A stretch of 64,000 nt of DNA. Origin: Segatella cerevisiae (GTDB taxonomy: Bacteria > Bacteroidota > Bacteroidia > Bacteroidales > Bacteroidaceae). Position numbers and translations under genes: made by a program. Positions within the stretch are counted from its first letter, which is position 1. Every line of letters begins with the position of its first letter. The notes beneath the pieces are model-generated. The model saw only the letters and a program-made list of their open reading frames with translations, searched no databases and was not told where the DNA came from. The stretch covers positions 20,133 through 84,132 of the forward strand of contig NZ_JAMXLY010000009.1 in the NCBI RefSeq assembly GCF_024054555.1. Direction: 5' to 3'. Below are positions 8,787 through 17,481 of the stretch, one piece after another.

Positions 8787-9521
8787 GTTAATTATATCGT
8801 GAAAACAAATTGAATTTTGAAAAATATTTCATTTTTTAGGGATATTTTAATATACACCTATTTGTAAAAGGTACAAATATCGAAGAGGGAGCCTGAAATA
8901 AGGTTTCGATTCCCTTTTGTGGTGAATCCTGATGTAATTAGGGATAAGTCGACGTCTTCCAGAGAATTGTGTTTCGTTCTTGACGGCGTTAATTTTGCTT
9001 TAAATGCTTGTAATTCTTATGGCGGAAGCAGAGATTTCTCATTGAGATGATGATACAGTTGACTTATTCGAATGGAACCGACCAAAATGCAGGATAATGG
9101 TCCACCAAAATGCAGGATAATGGTATACCATTTTGCACCATATTGGTTTTGTGTGATTTTAATACCATACACTTGCTCAACGTGACTGGAAGCAACAACC
9201 GGTGCATTTCTTACTCAAGCAGGATACTATAGGGGTAGAATAGAGAGTTTTATAGTGTTCATTTTCGATATTTAGCTTTCTGAATGACGGTCTTTCACTT
9301 TCCGAATGTGTTGTTCCTATAGACTTGATACGAATGAAACTTTTATGTTTTATTATAGGTCTAGCTGGTGTTGAGTTTGGTTGGAGTGGAATAGAGGTTG
9401 CAAGAAAGTCTGAGGTATCCTGTCATGAAGGCTTTTTCCTCAATAATGGCAAAAAGAATGAGTGATGTCGGTTAAATTGACCAAGAATGGTTTGAAAAAG
9501 CATAAAATAAAGGTCGTTTCC
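8787..9521 (+). other. Gene-free intergenic region with a short tandem repeat
   Basis: No reading frame with coding character on either strand. It contains the direct repeat at 9081-9124 and AT-rich sequence near the peroxidase promoter. A loosely repeated CTTTCTGAATG / CTTTCCGAATG pair occurs near 9280-9310. I see nothing else identifiable. Confidence 0.5.
9081..9124. repeat. Two-copy direct repeat, 23-bp period
   Basis: The 20-mer ACCAAAATGCAGGATAATGG occurs at 9081-9100 and again at 9104-9123, both followed by T. A partly related inverted segment (ACCATTTTGCACCATATTGG) follows at 9127-9146, so the region can fold. Confidence 0.8.
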
Positions 9522-9552
9522 TTGGTTCGTAATTATAAAATACCTATTTTTG
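9522..9552 (+). promoter_or_regulatory. Predicted promoter of the 9.6-kb lipoprotein gene
   Basis: TTGG at 9522-9525 and TATTTTTG at 9545-9552, separated by 19 bp, match the Bacteroidota -33/-7 pattern; the start codon follows 38 bp later. Confidence 0.6.
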
Positions 9553-9590
9553 CAAAGAAAATATTGATATAAACAATAAAACGAAAACCC

Positions 9591-10040
9591 ATGAAACGAT
9601 TTACAGTATTTTTGGCGTTGGCACTTATATCCTTTTTCTCTATATTTCTGACTTCCTGCGATAAAGACCAACAAACGGCTATAGAACTTTGGGGTACTTG
9701 GAAGGGGACGATCAATGTTAAAGCATTCAACTCTCGTCATACTAAATACACTTATACGGTATGGCATTTTGAAGGAAAACCCGGATCCAGGCAGGGAAAT
9801 GGCTGGGAGAGAGATTTTGGGCAGGACGGAAGTTCTTATAAAAGCGATTTCCGCTGGGCTGTCAGTGACGGTGTCATACAGTTGACCTATAATAATGACA
9901 GTTGGAGTACCGTGTACATTTACGACTGGTCAATTTCAGGTGAGGATGATAACTCTAAATATTTTGACGGTCAAATAGATGATGGGAGCGGTAATCGGAT
10001 ACGGTTCCAATTGGACTATGATTATGATAATAGGTATTGA
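9591..10040 (+). CDS. Small lipoprotein, lipocalin-like, function unknown
   Basis: A 149-residue protein with a lipoprotein signal peptide (lipobox FLTSC, Cys near residue 23). The mature part starts with IELWGTWKGTI, a pattern common in small lipocalin-like beta-barrel lipoproteins of Bacteroidota, and ends in an acidic, Tyr-rich tail (DYDYDNRY). It resembles the next gene in overall plan: a W-G/R-W-K/R-G motif after the lipobox and a YFDG motif near the end, so the two may be distant tandem paralogues. I cannot assign a function. A good promoter lies immediately upstream. Confidence 0.75.
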   Translation: MKRFTVFLALALISFFSIFLTSCDKDQQTAIELWGTWKGTINVKAFNSRHTKYTYTVWHFEGKPGSRQGNGWERDFGQDGSSYKSDFRWAVSDGVIQLTYNNDSWSTVYIYDWSISGEDDNSKYFDGQIDDGSGNRIRFQLDYDYDNRY

Positions 10041-10219
10041 TGGTGACTGAGGAGTTGCCTCATCTTTAGATGTCTTGCCGGTCCTCAATTCAGAATTGGA
10101 AGTATCAGAAGTCTGTTTTATAGGGAAATCCCCCTGCAAAATAGGAAGATTGTATACTTAATGAATATATTTTCTTCTAACTTTGCCAAAGAAAATAATA
10201 AAAATAGGAGATGACTATA

Positions 10220-10918
10220 ATGAAGAAATTAACAATGGCGCTGATGGCACTAACCCTGGGGGCGATGCCATTCTTGTTCGCAGGTTGTGACGATACTGAT
10301 GATTGGGATTATTATAATCCTTGGGATGATGGCTTTAGCTGGGATAACCCTTGGTGGTACAATTACGGCGATGGTGGTTATAATTGGAATGACGACTATG
10401 ACAATGACCGGAATGACAACAATGATGACTATATTCTCACTGAGGCACAGGCTCTCAATGGTGAATGGCGAGGGAAGATGCAGTATGCTAGTGGTAAATA
10501 TCAGCAAACCTATGAATTCAACTGTGATATGACTTTCACGCAATATAACCGAAATGCCGTGAATGGTACAGGATATGAAACGGATACATCAGGCGACCAG
10601 ACACAGACACTGCAATTCAATTGGTATGTGGATGAGAGTAACGGAAATATCAATATCAAATATAAAAGTACTGACGGTAAATCAAAAGATAAAACGTTCG
10701 TCATGGACGCTCAGGCAAACCAGAGAGGTTTCAGTCTGAAAGAGGGTGATTATTTTGATGGTTATATGATCGGTACCAATACGGACGACATGGCTTATAT
10801 TGAGTTGGATCGTGTTACAGATGGTACTCGAGCTGCCGTTGGTCAAAACCGCCTGTTCGGTTCAAAGAATTTACTTAAACAGAAGATGAATGCACCGCAA
10901 AGACTGCTTAAGCGGTAG
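10220..10918 (+). CDS. Lipoprotein with an acidic, aromatic-rich N-terminal segment
   Basis: Lipoprotein of about 232 residues, not recognised. The chosen start is the ATG at 10220, which has AGGAG nine bases upstream; an in-frame ATG at 10211 directly abuts that AGGAG and is less likely. The signal peptide ends in the lipobox LFAGC. The next ~45 residues are almost entirely Asp, Asn, Trp, Tyr and Gly (DDTDDWDYYNPWDDG...), a strongly acidic segment of the kind that can act as a Bacteroidota lipoprotein surface-export signal. The rest (from ALNGEWRGKM) looks like a small beta-barrel domain related to the preceding lipoprotein, ending in a basic tail. Confidence 0.75.
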   Translation: MKKLTMALMALTLGAMPFLFAGCDDTDDWDYYNPWDDGFSWDNPWWYNYGDGGYNWNDDYDNDRNDNNDDYILTEAQALNGEWRGKMQYASGKYQQTYEFNCDMTFTQYNRNAVNGTGYETDTSGDQTQTLQFNWYVDESNGNINIKYKSTDGKSKDKTFVMDAQANQRGFSLKEGDYFDGYMIGTNTDDMAYIELDRVTDGTRAAVGQNRLFGSKNLLKQKMNAPQRLLKR

Positions 10919-10963
10919 AATACGATATAGTGGATTAAGTGGCGTAATAAGTAATATAAAGAA

Positions 10964-10996
10964 GAAGCCGTGCGAAGGAAATCCTTGCACGGCTTC
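10964..10996. terminator. Bidirectional terminator between convergent genes
   Basis: GAAGCCGTGC pairs perfectly with GCACGGCTTC around a 13-nt loop. The T-rich flank is on the minus strand side, serving the nuclease gene; it also lies 45 bp after the plus-strand lipoprotein gene. Confidence 0.75.
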
Positions 10997-11020
10997 AGTC
11001 GTTAATATAGGCAGTACATT

Positions 11021-11947
11021 TTAATTGAATCCCCAAGCTCTTTTCACATTCGTAACATTCAGGTTTTCTACTTCTTTTTCTATTTCATCAGGAAGGTTGC
11101 AGAAGAAGTCAAGTCCGGTCTTTTCCTGCAGTGTCTCAATATTCACGATATAAGGTCTGAGGTCTTTACTGGTTGTCGTGTTGTTGGCATCAAACCAGAA
11201 CCCGATGGCCTTATAACCTGATTTGTTCTTCATCAGGACAGCACTGAAAAAATACTTTGGTACGACGAGGTTGTTCTTCCCTGTTGTATAGTTTCCTTCG
11301 CTGATCGTACCGCCTTTGCAGACAAAGAGCGTATCGGTCGTAGGTGAGGATATTGAAATCCAGTCCCGGAGCTGCTCTTCCATGACTTCCCAAATCCCTG
11401 CATTGAAATTATCTTTTTGTGCGGTCATATTTGACAGAAAGAAGGTTTGGTAATTTGCTAAAGTGGAGTACAACCGGTCAGCAGAAGGGCAGAGGTGACC
11501 ATGGTCATAACCGGAACCCTTATAGGGGTCAATGGAGGAACGGTATTTTGAAGGCAGACTTGGATCTTGTGGATACTGGTCTTCACCGTCTCCCGGTTCA
11601 TATCTTGTCGCATTACTCGGTCGGTTGTTGGCATACATTTCATAGCAGGTGAAAAGATTTGCCTTTTTTGTCTTATCCCATGCCAGTGAATAGTTGACAT
11701 CCTGTCTGGTGCTGCCCGGTTCAGGTGCATAGTGGACGATGATCGTATCGTTCCCGGCTGAAGAAACTTTAGGAAATTCGAAACGGGTAACTTCGGAAGG
11801 CAGTCCTGTTGTGACAACATTCCTGTTTGTGTTACCTGACATATCGGATCCGCTGCCGTTGTCGTCATTGCTGCTACTGCTGCATCCTGAAAAAGTAAAA
11901 GCGGAGAGGATTAGGATAGATAGGTAACTGGACTGAAATAAATTCAT
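11021..11947 (-). CDS. DNA/RNA non-specific endonuclease, secreted lipoprotein
   Basis: NucA/EndoG-type beta-beta-alpha-metal nuclease that cuts single- and double-stranded DNA and RNA. I chose the ATG at 11947, which begins a lipoprotein signal peptide ending at TFSGC; an ATG 30 bp further up would add ten residues before it. The catalytic motif is DHGH (about residues 148-151; family consensus DRGH) with the metal-ligand helix starting NMTAQKDNFN, within the canonical order DHGHLCPSAD ... NMTAQ ... W. The mature N-terminus is Ser/Asn/Asp-rich, consistent with export to the cell surface. It lies downstream of the OB-fold/receptor operon (rpmE2 intervenes), so it may supply oligonucleotides for it. 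Confidence 0.9.
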   Translation of the reverse strand: MNLFQSSYLSILILSAFTFSGCSSSSNDDNGSGSDMSGNTNRNVVTTGLPSEVTRFEFPKVSSAGNDTIIVHYAPEPGSTRQDVNYSLAWDKTKKANLFTCYEMYANNRPSNATRYEPGDGEDQYPQDPSLPSKYRSSIDPYKGSGYDHGHLCPSADRLYSTLANYQTFFLSNMTAQKDNFNAGIWEVMEEQLRDWISISSPTTDTLFVCKGGTISEGNYTTGKNNLVVPKYFFSAVLMKNKSGYKAIGFWFDANNTTTSKDLRPYIVNIETLQEKTGLDFFCNLPDEIEKEVENLNVTNVKRAWGFN

Positions 11948-11975
11948 GTGATAAAAATTAAATAGAGGGATAGAC

Positions 11976-12023
11976 AAAGAAAAAGTGCAGACTGACGCAT
12001 ATGCAACTACGTCAGACTACACT
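11976..12023 (-). terminator. Terminator of rpmE2
   Basis: Minus-strand hairpin AGTGTAGTCTGACG / CGTCAGTCTGCACT (two mismatches) followed by TTTTTCTTT. Confidence 0.75.
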
Positions 12024-12062
12024 CTATAAAGTCCTGTGTGGGATTGAATTCGAATAAATAGA

Positions 12063-12314
12063 TTATTTCTTCAACTTACCGTAACGGTTCATGAAGCGGT
12101 CTACACGACCTGCACTGTCTACCAGTTTGCTCTTGCCTGTAAAGAATGGGTGAGAGCTGCTTGAAATTTCAACCTTAACCACCGGGTAAGTCTCTCCTTC
12201 AAATTCTACTGTCTCTGTTGCCTTGCATGTAGAACGTGTAAGGAACATATCGCCGTTGGACATATCCTTGAATACGACGGGGCGATAGTCTTTTGGATGA
12301 ATACCTTTTTTCAT
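12063..12314 (-). CDS. rpmE2: 50S ribosomal protein L31 type B
   Basis: Large-subunit ribosomal protein of 83 residues starting [15 protein letters not shown], with the C-terminal signature [20 protein letters not shown]. It has only one Cys and lacks the CxxC zinc motif of the type A protein, so it is the zinc-independent form. It is monocistronic: it has its own promoter (12366-12397) and terminator (11976-12023), although it is sandwiched between genes of a putative nucleic-acid uptake group. Confidence 0.97.
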   Translation of the reverse strand: MKKGIHPKDYRPVVFKDMSNGDMFLTRSTCKATETVEFEGETYPVVKVEISSSSHPFFTGKSKLVDSAGRVDRFMNRYGKLKK

Positions 12315-12358
12315 TTTAATCTAAATATTTAATTATCAATAATTTCTATTCAACTAAA

Positions 12359-12392
12359 CAGGGAGCAAAGTTACTAATAATTTTGCTCCCTG
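12359..12392 (-). terminator. Terminator of the OB-fold lipoprotein operon
   Basis: CAGGGAGCAAA pairs with TTTGCTCCCTG; on the minus strand it is followed by TTTAGTTG. It overlaps the rpmE2 promoter. Confidence 0.8.
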
Positions 12393-12397
12393 CCAAA
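12366..12397 (-). promoter_or_regulatory. Promoter of rpmE2, overlapping the upstream terminator
   Basis: On the minus strand TTTG (12394-12397), 20-bp spacer, TAACTTTG (12366-12373). The -7 box lies in the terminator stem of the preceding operon. The start codon is about 50 bp downstream. Confidence 0.75.
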
Positions 12398-12413
12398 TAA
12401 TCAGCTAAGTTTT

Positions 12414-13715
12414 TTATTTCGCATAAGTAATGGTAATCGATTTGATCCGGAGTTGGACGCCACCACCTTGCCCAGAAAAAGCATTTACGATTGTGATGGT
12501 AGAAGCATCCAAATTATCGAATGATACTTGTGTATTATTCTCTTTTGTTATTTTGATTTCTTTATCCCCACTTTGAGCGTATGCCTCATCATTGCCGTTA
12601 TATAGTGTGGTATTATTAGCATCTGTCGTAGTAAAAGATATTTTCACTATTTTTTTGCCTGTAGTGGTAATCTTGAGTGTGTTATTTGCATACATCCTTA
12701 AAGACTCAAATCCTTTACTTGTACTGTAGGCTGGGGAAGTGGCCCCTTTTCCTTTATCGAAAGTAAGTGTTGTACCATCTGCAAGTGTTGCTGGCTTAGT
12801 GATAGTACCTGATTCAAAACCTATTTCGGTAGCAGCTATAGTAACACTGTTTTCATCAGGGGCCTTATGACCGGTAATAGAACTGATCTGACTGTTTTTT
12901 ATTTCCAGAGTTGTTCCATTTGTACCTGTATAAGAGGTAATCTGACCATAGACAACTACCGTATCACCTTCGGCCAGTTGGTCTGCCGATGTGAATTTTG
13001 CGCCATCTAGATAAGCCCCGTGATAGATCTCAAGGTCATTTGTAGATGTCCCATCATCAGAAATATAATAGGTCATATCGCCATATTGGGAATCTACGGT
13101 TCCTGTTTTGGCTACTATTCCTTTGATATAAACATTGTCTGCCGGGAGGTTTCCTGTCCCAAAACTCCTTACCTTGGCGACATTGTAAGGCGATGCTTTC
13201 GTGCCGTCTCCAGAAGGATCATCGTTGTTTCCACCGCCACCATCTGTGTTTCCGTTGAGAGAGTAGATGTAATTCCCTTGGTTGAATTCACTGGTTCCAC
13301 TATAATCAACGAGCGTACCGCAAACGACAACCTCATCGTCTGTCTTGATCTCGCTACCTGTAGTAAACTTCTTATTGCCAAGTGCATAACCGCGGAAAAC
13401 GACTAATTTGTTGTTGCCGTCATCAGAAATATTATAGGTGGCATTGCCAAAAGATGTGTCAATACTTGGCGTACCTGTTATCTTGCCTTTGACATAGATA
13501 GTCTTGTCCAGATTTTGTCCTGCTGAAATGTAGTTCAGGGCTGCTGCTACATTGAACGGATCATCTTTGGTTCCTGTCCCGGTGGGGGCTACGGGCGTGA
13601 CGTGGGTGGTATCACTGTCGGAAGGTAGGTCATAAGGCGACGGAACGTCCTCGCAGCCAGTAAAAGTCATGGCCGTCATGGCCAGAGCAAACAATGAATA
13701 GATTAACTTTTTCAT
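12414..13715 (-). CDS. Lipoprotein with two OB-fold (nucleic-acid-binding-like) domains
   Basis: Lipoprotein of 433 residues (lipobox MTFTGC). After a Pro/Thr/Ser/Asp linker there are two tandem copies of an OB-fold domain of the Bacteroidota surface-lipoprotein type: one at about 48-150 (KDDPFNVAAALNY ... IYVKGKITG ... TYNISDDG ... VVVCGTLVDY) and one at about 170-275 (KASPYNVAKV ... VYIKGIVAK ... TYYISDDG ... VVVYGQITSY). The C-terminal 150 residues form another beta-rich module ending RIKSITITYAK. Third gene of an operon with the receptor and the DUF5689-like lipoprotein; a terminator follows. Ligand binding to DNA or RNA is inferred from the fold and the nuclease neighbours. Confidence 0.8.
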   Translation of the reverse strand: MKKLIYSLFALAMTAMTFTGCEDVPSPYDLPSDSDTTHVTPVAPTGTGTKDDPFNVAAALNYISAGQNLDKTIYVKGKITGTPSIDTSFGNATYNISDDGNNKLVVFRGYALGNKKFTTGSEIKTDDEVVVCGTLVDYSGTSEFNQGNYIYSLNGNTDGGGGNNDDPSGDGTKASPYNVAKVRSFGTGNLPADNVYIKGIVAKTGTVDSQYGDMTYYISDDGTSTNDLEIYHGAYLDGAKFTSADQLAEGDTVVVYGQITSYTGTNGTTLEIKNSQISSITGHKAPDENSVTIAATEIGFESGTITKPATLADGTTLTFDKGKGATSPAYSTSKGFESLRMYANNTLKITTTGKKIVKISFTTTDANNTTLYNGNDEAYAQSGDKEIKITKENNTQVSFDNLDASTITIVNAFSGQGGGVQLRIKSITITYAK

Positions 13716-13751
13716 GTTTATATGAATTAGGATTTTTCTTTTTTATTGATG

Positions 13752-14630
13752 TTATTTCGCAGGTGTAATGTCATTCGTGGATCTGAGGAGAATTTGCCAG
13801 GTATTCTTGAACCGGGTGAAGATACCTGTTATGTCCACTTTCCCGGTAGGCATGGCTGCATTCGCAAAATCTGCATAGGTGCTTGTACGCAGGACGAGAT
13901 TCTGACTACTATATTCTGAGAAAGGTCTGTTGACTGCGTTGGACGTAAGTGCAACACTCCCGTCATTGGGGGCATAAACGGCTTTACCGTCAGCGTCTGC
14001 TATCGTCACGCCGTGAATGGTCATCAGTTTTCCACTGTTGTCAATCAGATAATTGGAATCCTTTATTTTGCTGACATCAAAGTCTTCTGTCAGCGCTGTT
14101 GCCTGGGATGCATCCACTTTGCCAAGCAACTTGACATGGTTCTCCCATGTGTACCTGTCCACTCGGCCTATGGATTTTGCTCCTGTAGAAGCATTGGTGT
14201 AGACACCGCCCACTTCACACTGTTGACCGTATCCGCCGATATAGAGGTCTTTCAGATTGATGAGGATTTCCTGTCCTACTGCCAGGAACCCGTGAAGACC
14301 TCCTGCATTGATACTCACGATCAAGGCTCCCGTAGAGTCCTGAACCGAGATCTCCTGATAGATATTGCCTTGGTCATCATTGCCGGTGACGATGCCTTTG
14401 ATCTGGACATCATTGTTGATCTGGGTATAGGCACTGTTGTTGATGACCGTCTTGTACTGGTCTTTTAACTGCCGGATAGTCAATACCTGTGTTTCCTTCA
14501 GGTCATTATTGCCGTAAGGGGGATTGGCAGGATCGATGTCAGGCGCAGCATAGTCAGATCCCATGCATGACGTGATAAGACCTGTGATGCACAGAATCAG
14601 GGAATATTTGATAACTTGAATTAGTTTCAT
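13752..14630 (-). CDS. DUF5689-type OB-fold surface lipoprotein
   Basis: Lipoprotein of 292 residues (lipobox LITSC). The body matches what I know of DUF5689 proteins: a TIRQLKDQY segment, then an OB-like fold (IKGIVTGND-DQGNIYQEISVQDSTGALIVSI, GQEILINLKDLYIGGYG), a metal- or ligand-loop region and a second beta domain ending in a WQILLRSTNDI motif. Such proteins are usually encoded next to TonB-dependent receptors and exported nucleases. Here the receptor stop is 11 bp upstream and the second OB-fold lipoprotein starts 36 bp downstream, so the three form one transcript. Probable role: surface capture of nucleic acid or oligonucleotides for the receptor. Confidence 0.8.
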   Translation of the reverse strand: MKLIQVIKYSLILCITGLITSCMGSDYAAPDIDPANPPYGNNDLKETQVLTIRQLKDQYKTVINNSAYTQINNDVQIKGIVTGNDDQGNIYQEISVQDSTGALIVSINAGGLHGFLAVGQEILINLKDLYIGGYGQQCEVGGVYTNASTGAKSIGRVDRYTWENHVKLLGKVDASQATALTEDFDVSKIKDSNYLIDNSGKLMTIHGVTIADADGKAVYAPNDGSVALTSNAVNRPFSEYSSQNLVLRTSTYADFANAAMPTGKVDITGIFTRFKNTWQILLRSTNDITPAK

Positions 14631-14641
14631 GACGTTTTGCT

Positions 14642-17197
14642 TTAGAATCTATAGGATACCTGGAACATTCCGTTCGTTCCATACACGTAAAATTTCTTCG
14701 GGTTCTTGGAGAATTTATAGACCCGTTCCTTGCTCAGCGTACCTGTACTTTGGTCTACGGTATAGTCGCTCCGGCTCTGCTCGTAACCGCCGCTGACGAT
14801 ATGCTGGTTGTTGAGGATGTTCGTCACGGAGAAGTTGAAGTTCAACTGTCCGCGTTTCAGTCTCACGCTCTTGCCGATGCTGCCGTCGACCATCCAGCCA
14901 CCGTGACCTTTGGCCTGGTCAGGTACGATCAGGTTGCCCTCGTTGTCTACGCTTCCCATAGTAGTCAGGGTGTTCTGATAGCGGTAGCTGGGGGAATAGC
15001 TGAGGTAAATGCGGTCATAATAGTTGGCTGACAGATCGATGTACCAACCGCCTGTATGGAAGTCGAGACCTGCACTGGCTGCAGTCAGCGGTGTGCCGCT
15101 TTCCCTCATGTTCTTGTTCATGATGATGTCATGAGTGATGACTGCAGAATTGGAATTCATGTAATTGACACTGGCGTTGTTGACGTTGCGGGCATCACTC
15201 CATGTACCCAATGTCTTCAGGTCGAGGAAGGAAGCGAGTTTGAAATCCATGCCTGCTTCCACACCATAGTATTTCTTCTTGATGCCGGTCATGCTCACAT
15301 AAGTGAAAGCGTTGGCATCATCGAAGTAGAAGTTCTGCCATTCTGTGACATGGTCCAGATAATTGAAATAAGCATTGACGTTGGCGTGCAGCCATGAGTT
15401 CTGATACTGATAATTGAACTCGCTGCTGAAGACATGCTCATCGTGGAGGTTCTGAACGAAGTCATTGTTCATCTCAGGAGAGACAAAGGCCGTGCTTGCC
15501 GTAGGCGGGCACCACTCATAACCGACACCGATCTTGAAGACGTGGCCTCTGCCGGCATCTAATGTCAAACTGCCTTTTCCGCCTGCTTCTCCAAAAGTAG
15601 CTCTGCCACTCTTGCCATAGGAATTTTCAGGGAACATACCATTCTGCATGTAACCCTTGCGGCGCATCTGCGTCTGGCCTATCTTGCCGGCGAGCATGAC
15701 GTGGAAGCGTCCGATCGTATTGTCATAGTTGCCCCAGAGAAGGCCCTTCTGAACGAGGATGTTATAATCGTAACCGAACTTGTCCCCATCCTTTACCACT
15801 TTGCCTTTACCGTCAGATCCTGCAGTCCTGAGATCGTATTGTACCCTCGGGTCCGTTGCAGAATAGGTGCCGATAGCATAGGTGTTGATATTGTGAAACT
15901 GGCTTGCGCCGAGCAGGTCATCCATCGTCTGATAGTGCCTGCCGCTGTTCTCTGCCAATGTCAATCCGGTGTGGATCGTTCCGCCTTGATGGATCTTGGC
16001 TGTCAGAGTAGGGTTGACACTTAAGGTGAGGGCATTGTTGTGCTTAGCCTGGATGAAATAGATGGCGTCATTGCCGATAGAGGCAGCTTGCTCGTTGGCA
16101 AAATAGAGTTGATTCCAGTCGATCTGGCGGTTGGCCTTGCTGGCTTTCCAGAACTGGTAAGAACTCAACCAACTGTCATAGGAATTTTCATTGTTGTCAG
16201 AGGAAGGATCCCAGACATCATAATAACTGCTCGGAAGATTCTTCCAATAGTCCGGCTGTGGATTTTCACTGTTGCTGTATTCGAGTTTGGTGCTCTTATA
16301 GATACTGTATCTGCCGAAAACAGAGGTTGTCAGTTTCAGGTCATCATTGATGTTCCAGTCCCAGGTGAGAACACCTGAAGGTGCATAGTCATGTACGACG
16401 CGGGAATTGCGCTTGTGTCCGTTTTGGTATCCCCAATAGGGGTTATAGTAATAGTCATTTGCGAGCCAGTAAGCTTCATCCGTCGAAGCACCCTGGGTGG
16501 AACGTTCCGTAGGATTTCCCCAAGTTGTGAAAGACAGGGTGCTGCCGGAATTCCATTTCTTCTCGATACCCAAGAAATAGGAGAGGGCGTTGTAGAATGT
16601 GCCTTCCACATAACCGTGGTTTGCCCATCTGTAGGTCAGTCCTGCTGATACAGCCCATCCTTTGGAATTGAATCCGGAGGAGTAGGTGTAGATGCCGCGC
16701 AGCGTATAGTTGCTGTTGGTAGCGCCTAAAGAGAGGTAATTCCCCGCTCCCTGATTGCCTGAGCGGAAGTCGTAGTTGTTGCTTCCTGCCATCCCCGGCA
16801 TGGAGAAATTATTGCCCTCGAAAGGCAGTGCAAAATCGGCAGACCGTGTAAAACGATTCAATCCCCCGATATTGGAGTACCGGAACTGTCCTGACTCCAT
16901 ATCGTTCAGTGGAGCGCCGTTGACATAGATTAGGTTGTACTTCTGCGGGAGCGCACGATAGCGGAACCGTACCGGTGAAAAGAGATAACCCACTTCTGAG
17001 GCATACTCATTCGTGTTGGAATTCATGATGGTGATGTTTTGTGACATGTCATCATCTTCTCCCAATTGTGCTTCAGTGATCGTAAAGGCATTGTCATCTA
17101 TCGGTGTCGGCTGCTGGTCCGTTTTTGTGTTTTGGGCCAGCAGTAGAGGACTGTAGAAAGAAAGTGCGATTACTGCAATTTTTACCTGATTATGCAT
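14642..17197 (-). CDS. TonB-dependent receptor-like outer-membrane protein
   Basis: Outer-membrane beta-barrel of 851 residues with a signal peptide (to about residue 21). It lacks the N-terminal carboxypeptidase-like domain and DUF4480 of SusC proteins. A plug-like region includes YNLIYVNGAPLNDMESGQ, close to the family motif for plug domains, and the remainder is rich in alternating aromatic strands, ending in a terminal aromatic residue (MFQVSYRF) as expected for BAM substrates. It heads an operon with two OB-fold lipoproteins and is divergent from an exported nuclease operon. A minus-strand -7-like box (TTACTTTG) is at 17231-17238. Oligonucleotide import is inferred from context only. Confidence 0.85.
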   Translation of the reverse strand: MHNQVKIAVIALSFYSPLLLAQNTKTDQQPTPIDDNAFTITEAQLGEDDDMSQNITIMNSNTNEYASEVGYLFSPVRFRYRALPQKYNLIYVNGAPLNDMESGQFRYSNIGGLNRFTRSADFALPFEGNNFSMPGMAGSNNYDFRSGNQGAGNYLSLGATNSNYTLRGIYTYSSGFNSKGWAVSAGLTYRWANHGYVEGTFYNALSYFLGIEKKWNSGSTLSFTTWGNPTERSTQGASTDEAYWLANDYYYNPYWGYQNGHKRNSRVVHDYAPSGVLTWDWNINDDLKLTTSVFGRYSIYKSTKLEYSNSENPQPDYWKNLPSSYYDVWDPSSDNNENSYDSWLSSYQFWKASKANRQIDWNQLYFANEQAASIGNDAIYFIQAKHNNALTLSVNPTLTAKIHQGGTIHTGLTLAENSGRHYQTMDDLLGASQFHNINTYAIGTYSATDPRVQYDLRTAGSDGKGKVVKDGDKFGYDYNILVQKGLLWGNYDNTIGRFHVMLAGKIGQTQMRRKGYMQNGMFPENSYGKSGRATFGEAGGKGSLTLDAGRGHVFKIGVGYEWCPPTASTAFVSPEMNNDFVQNLHDEHVFSSEFNYQYQNSWLHANVNAYFNYLDHVTEWQNFYFDDANAFTYVSMTGIKKKYYGVEAGMDFKLASFLDLKTLGTWSDARNVNNASVNYMNSNSAVITHDIIMNKNMRESGTPLTAASAGLDFHTGGWYIDLSANYYDRIYLSYSPSYRYQNTLTTMGSVDNEGNLIVPDQAKGHGGWMVDGSIGKSVRLKRGQLNFNFSVTNILNNQHIVSGGYEQSRSDYTVDQSTGTLSKERVYKFSKNPKKFYVYGTNGMFQVSYRF

Positions 17198-17230
17198 GAA
17201 TGTAGTTTAATAAAAATTATATCTTAAGTG

Positions 17231-17238
17231 CAAAGTAA
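17231..17238 (-). promoter_or_regulatory. Predicted -7 box of the receptor/OB-fold operon
   Basis: Minus strand TTACTTTG, one mismatch to TAnnTTTG, 33 bp upstream of the receptor start codon in the 284-bp divergent intergenic region. Confidence 0.45.
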
Positions 17239-17448
17239 CGAAATATATTTTAAATAAAAAAGCTTTTTTGATTAATTTTTCATGAAATATGCCGATAATT
17301 CAGTAGAAATTACGATATTTGCACTATGAAAAGAGACGCTTTATTATAACGTATTAGCTTTGAAATATGATTGTCATATAAAAGTAACATGTTGATTAGT
17401 TTTAGGTTTTAATTTCGTTAATTATGTCGTTTTCTTCCTCGAAATCCG

Positions 17449-17456
17449 TATATTTG
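17449..17456 (+). promoter_or_regulatory. Predicted -7 box of the nuclease-UDG-udk operon
   Basis: TATATTTG, exact match to TAnnTTTG, 25 bp before the start codon at 17482. No clear -33 element. Confidence 0.5.
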
Positions 17457-17481
17457 TCATTCAGTAAATAAATCAGAAGAT

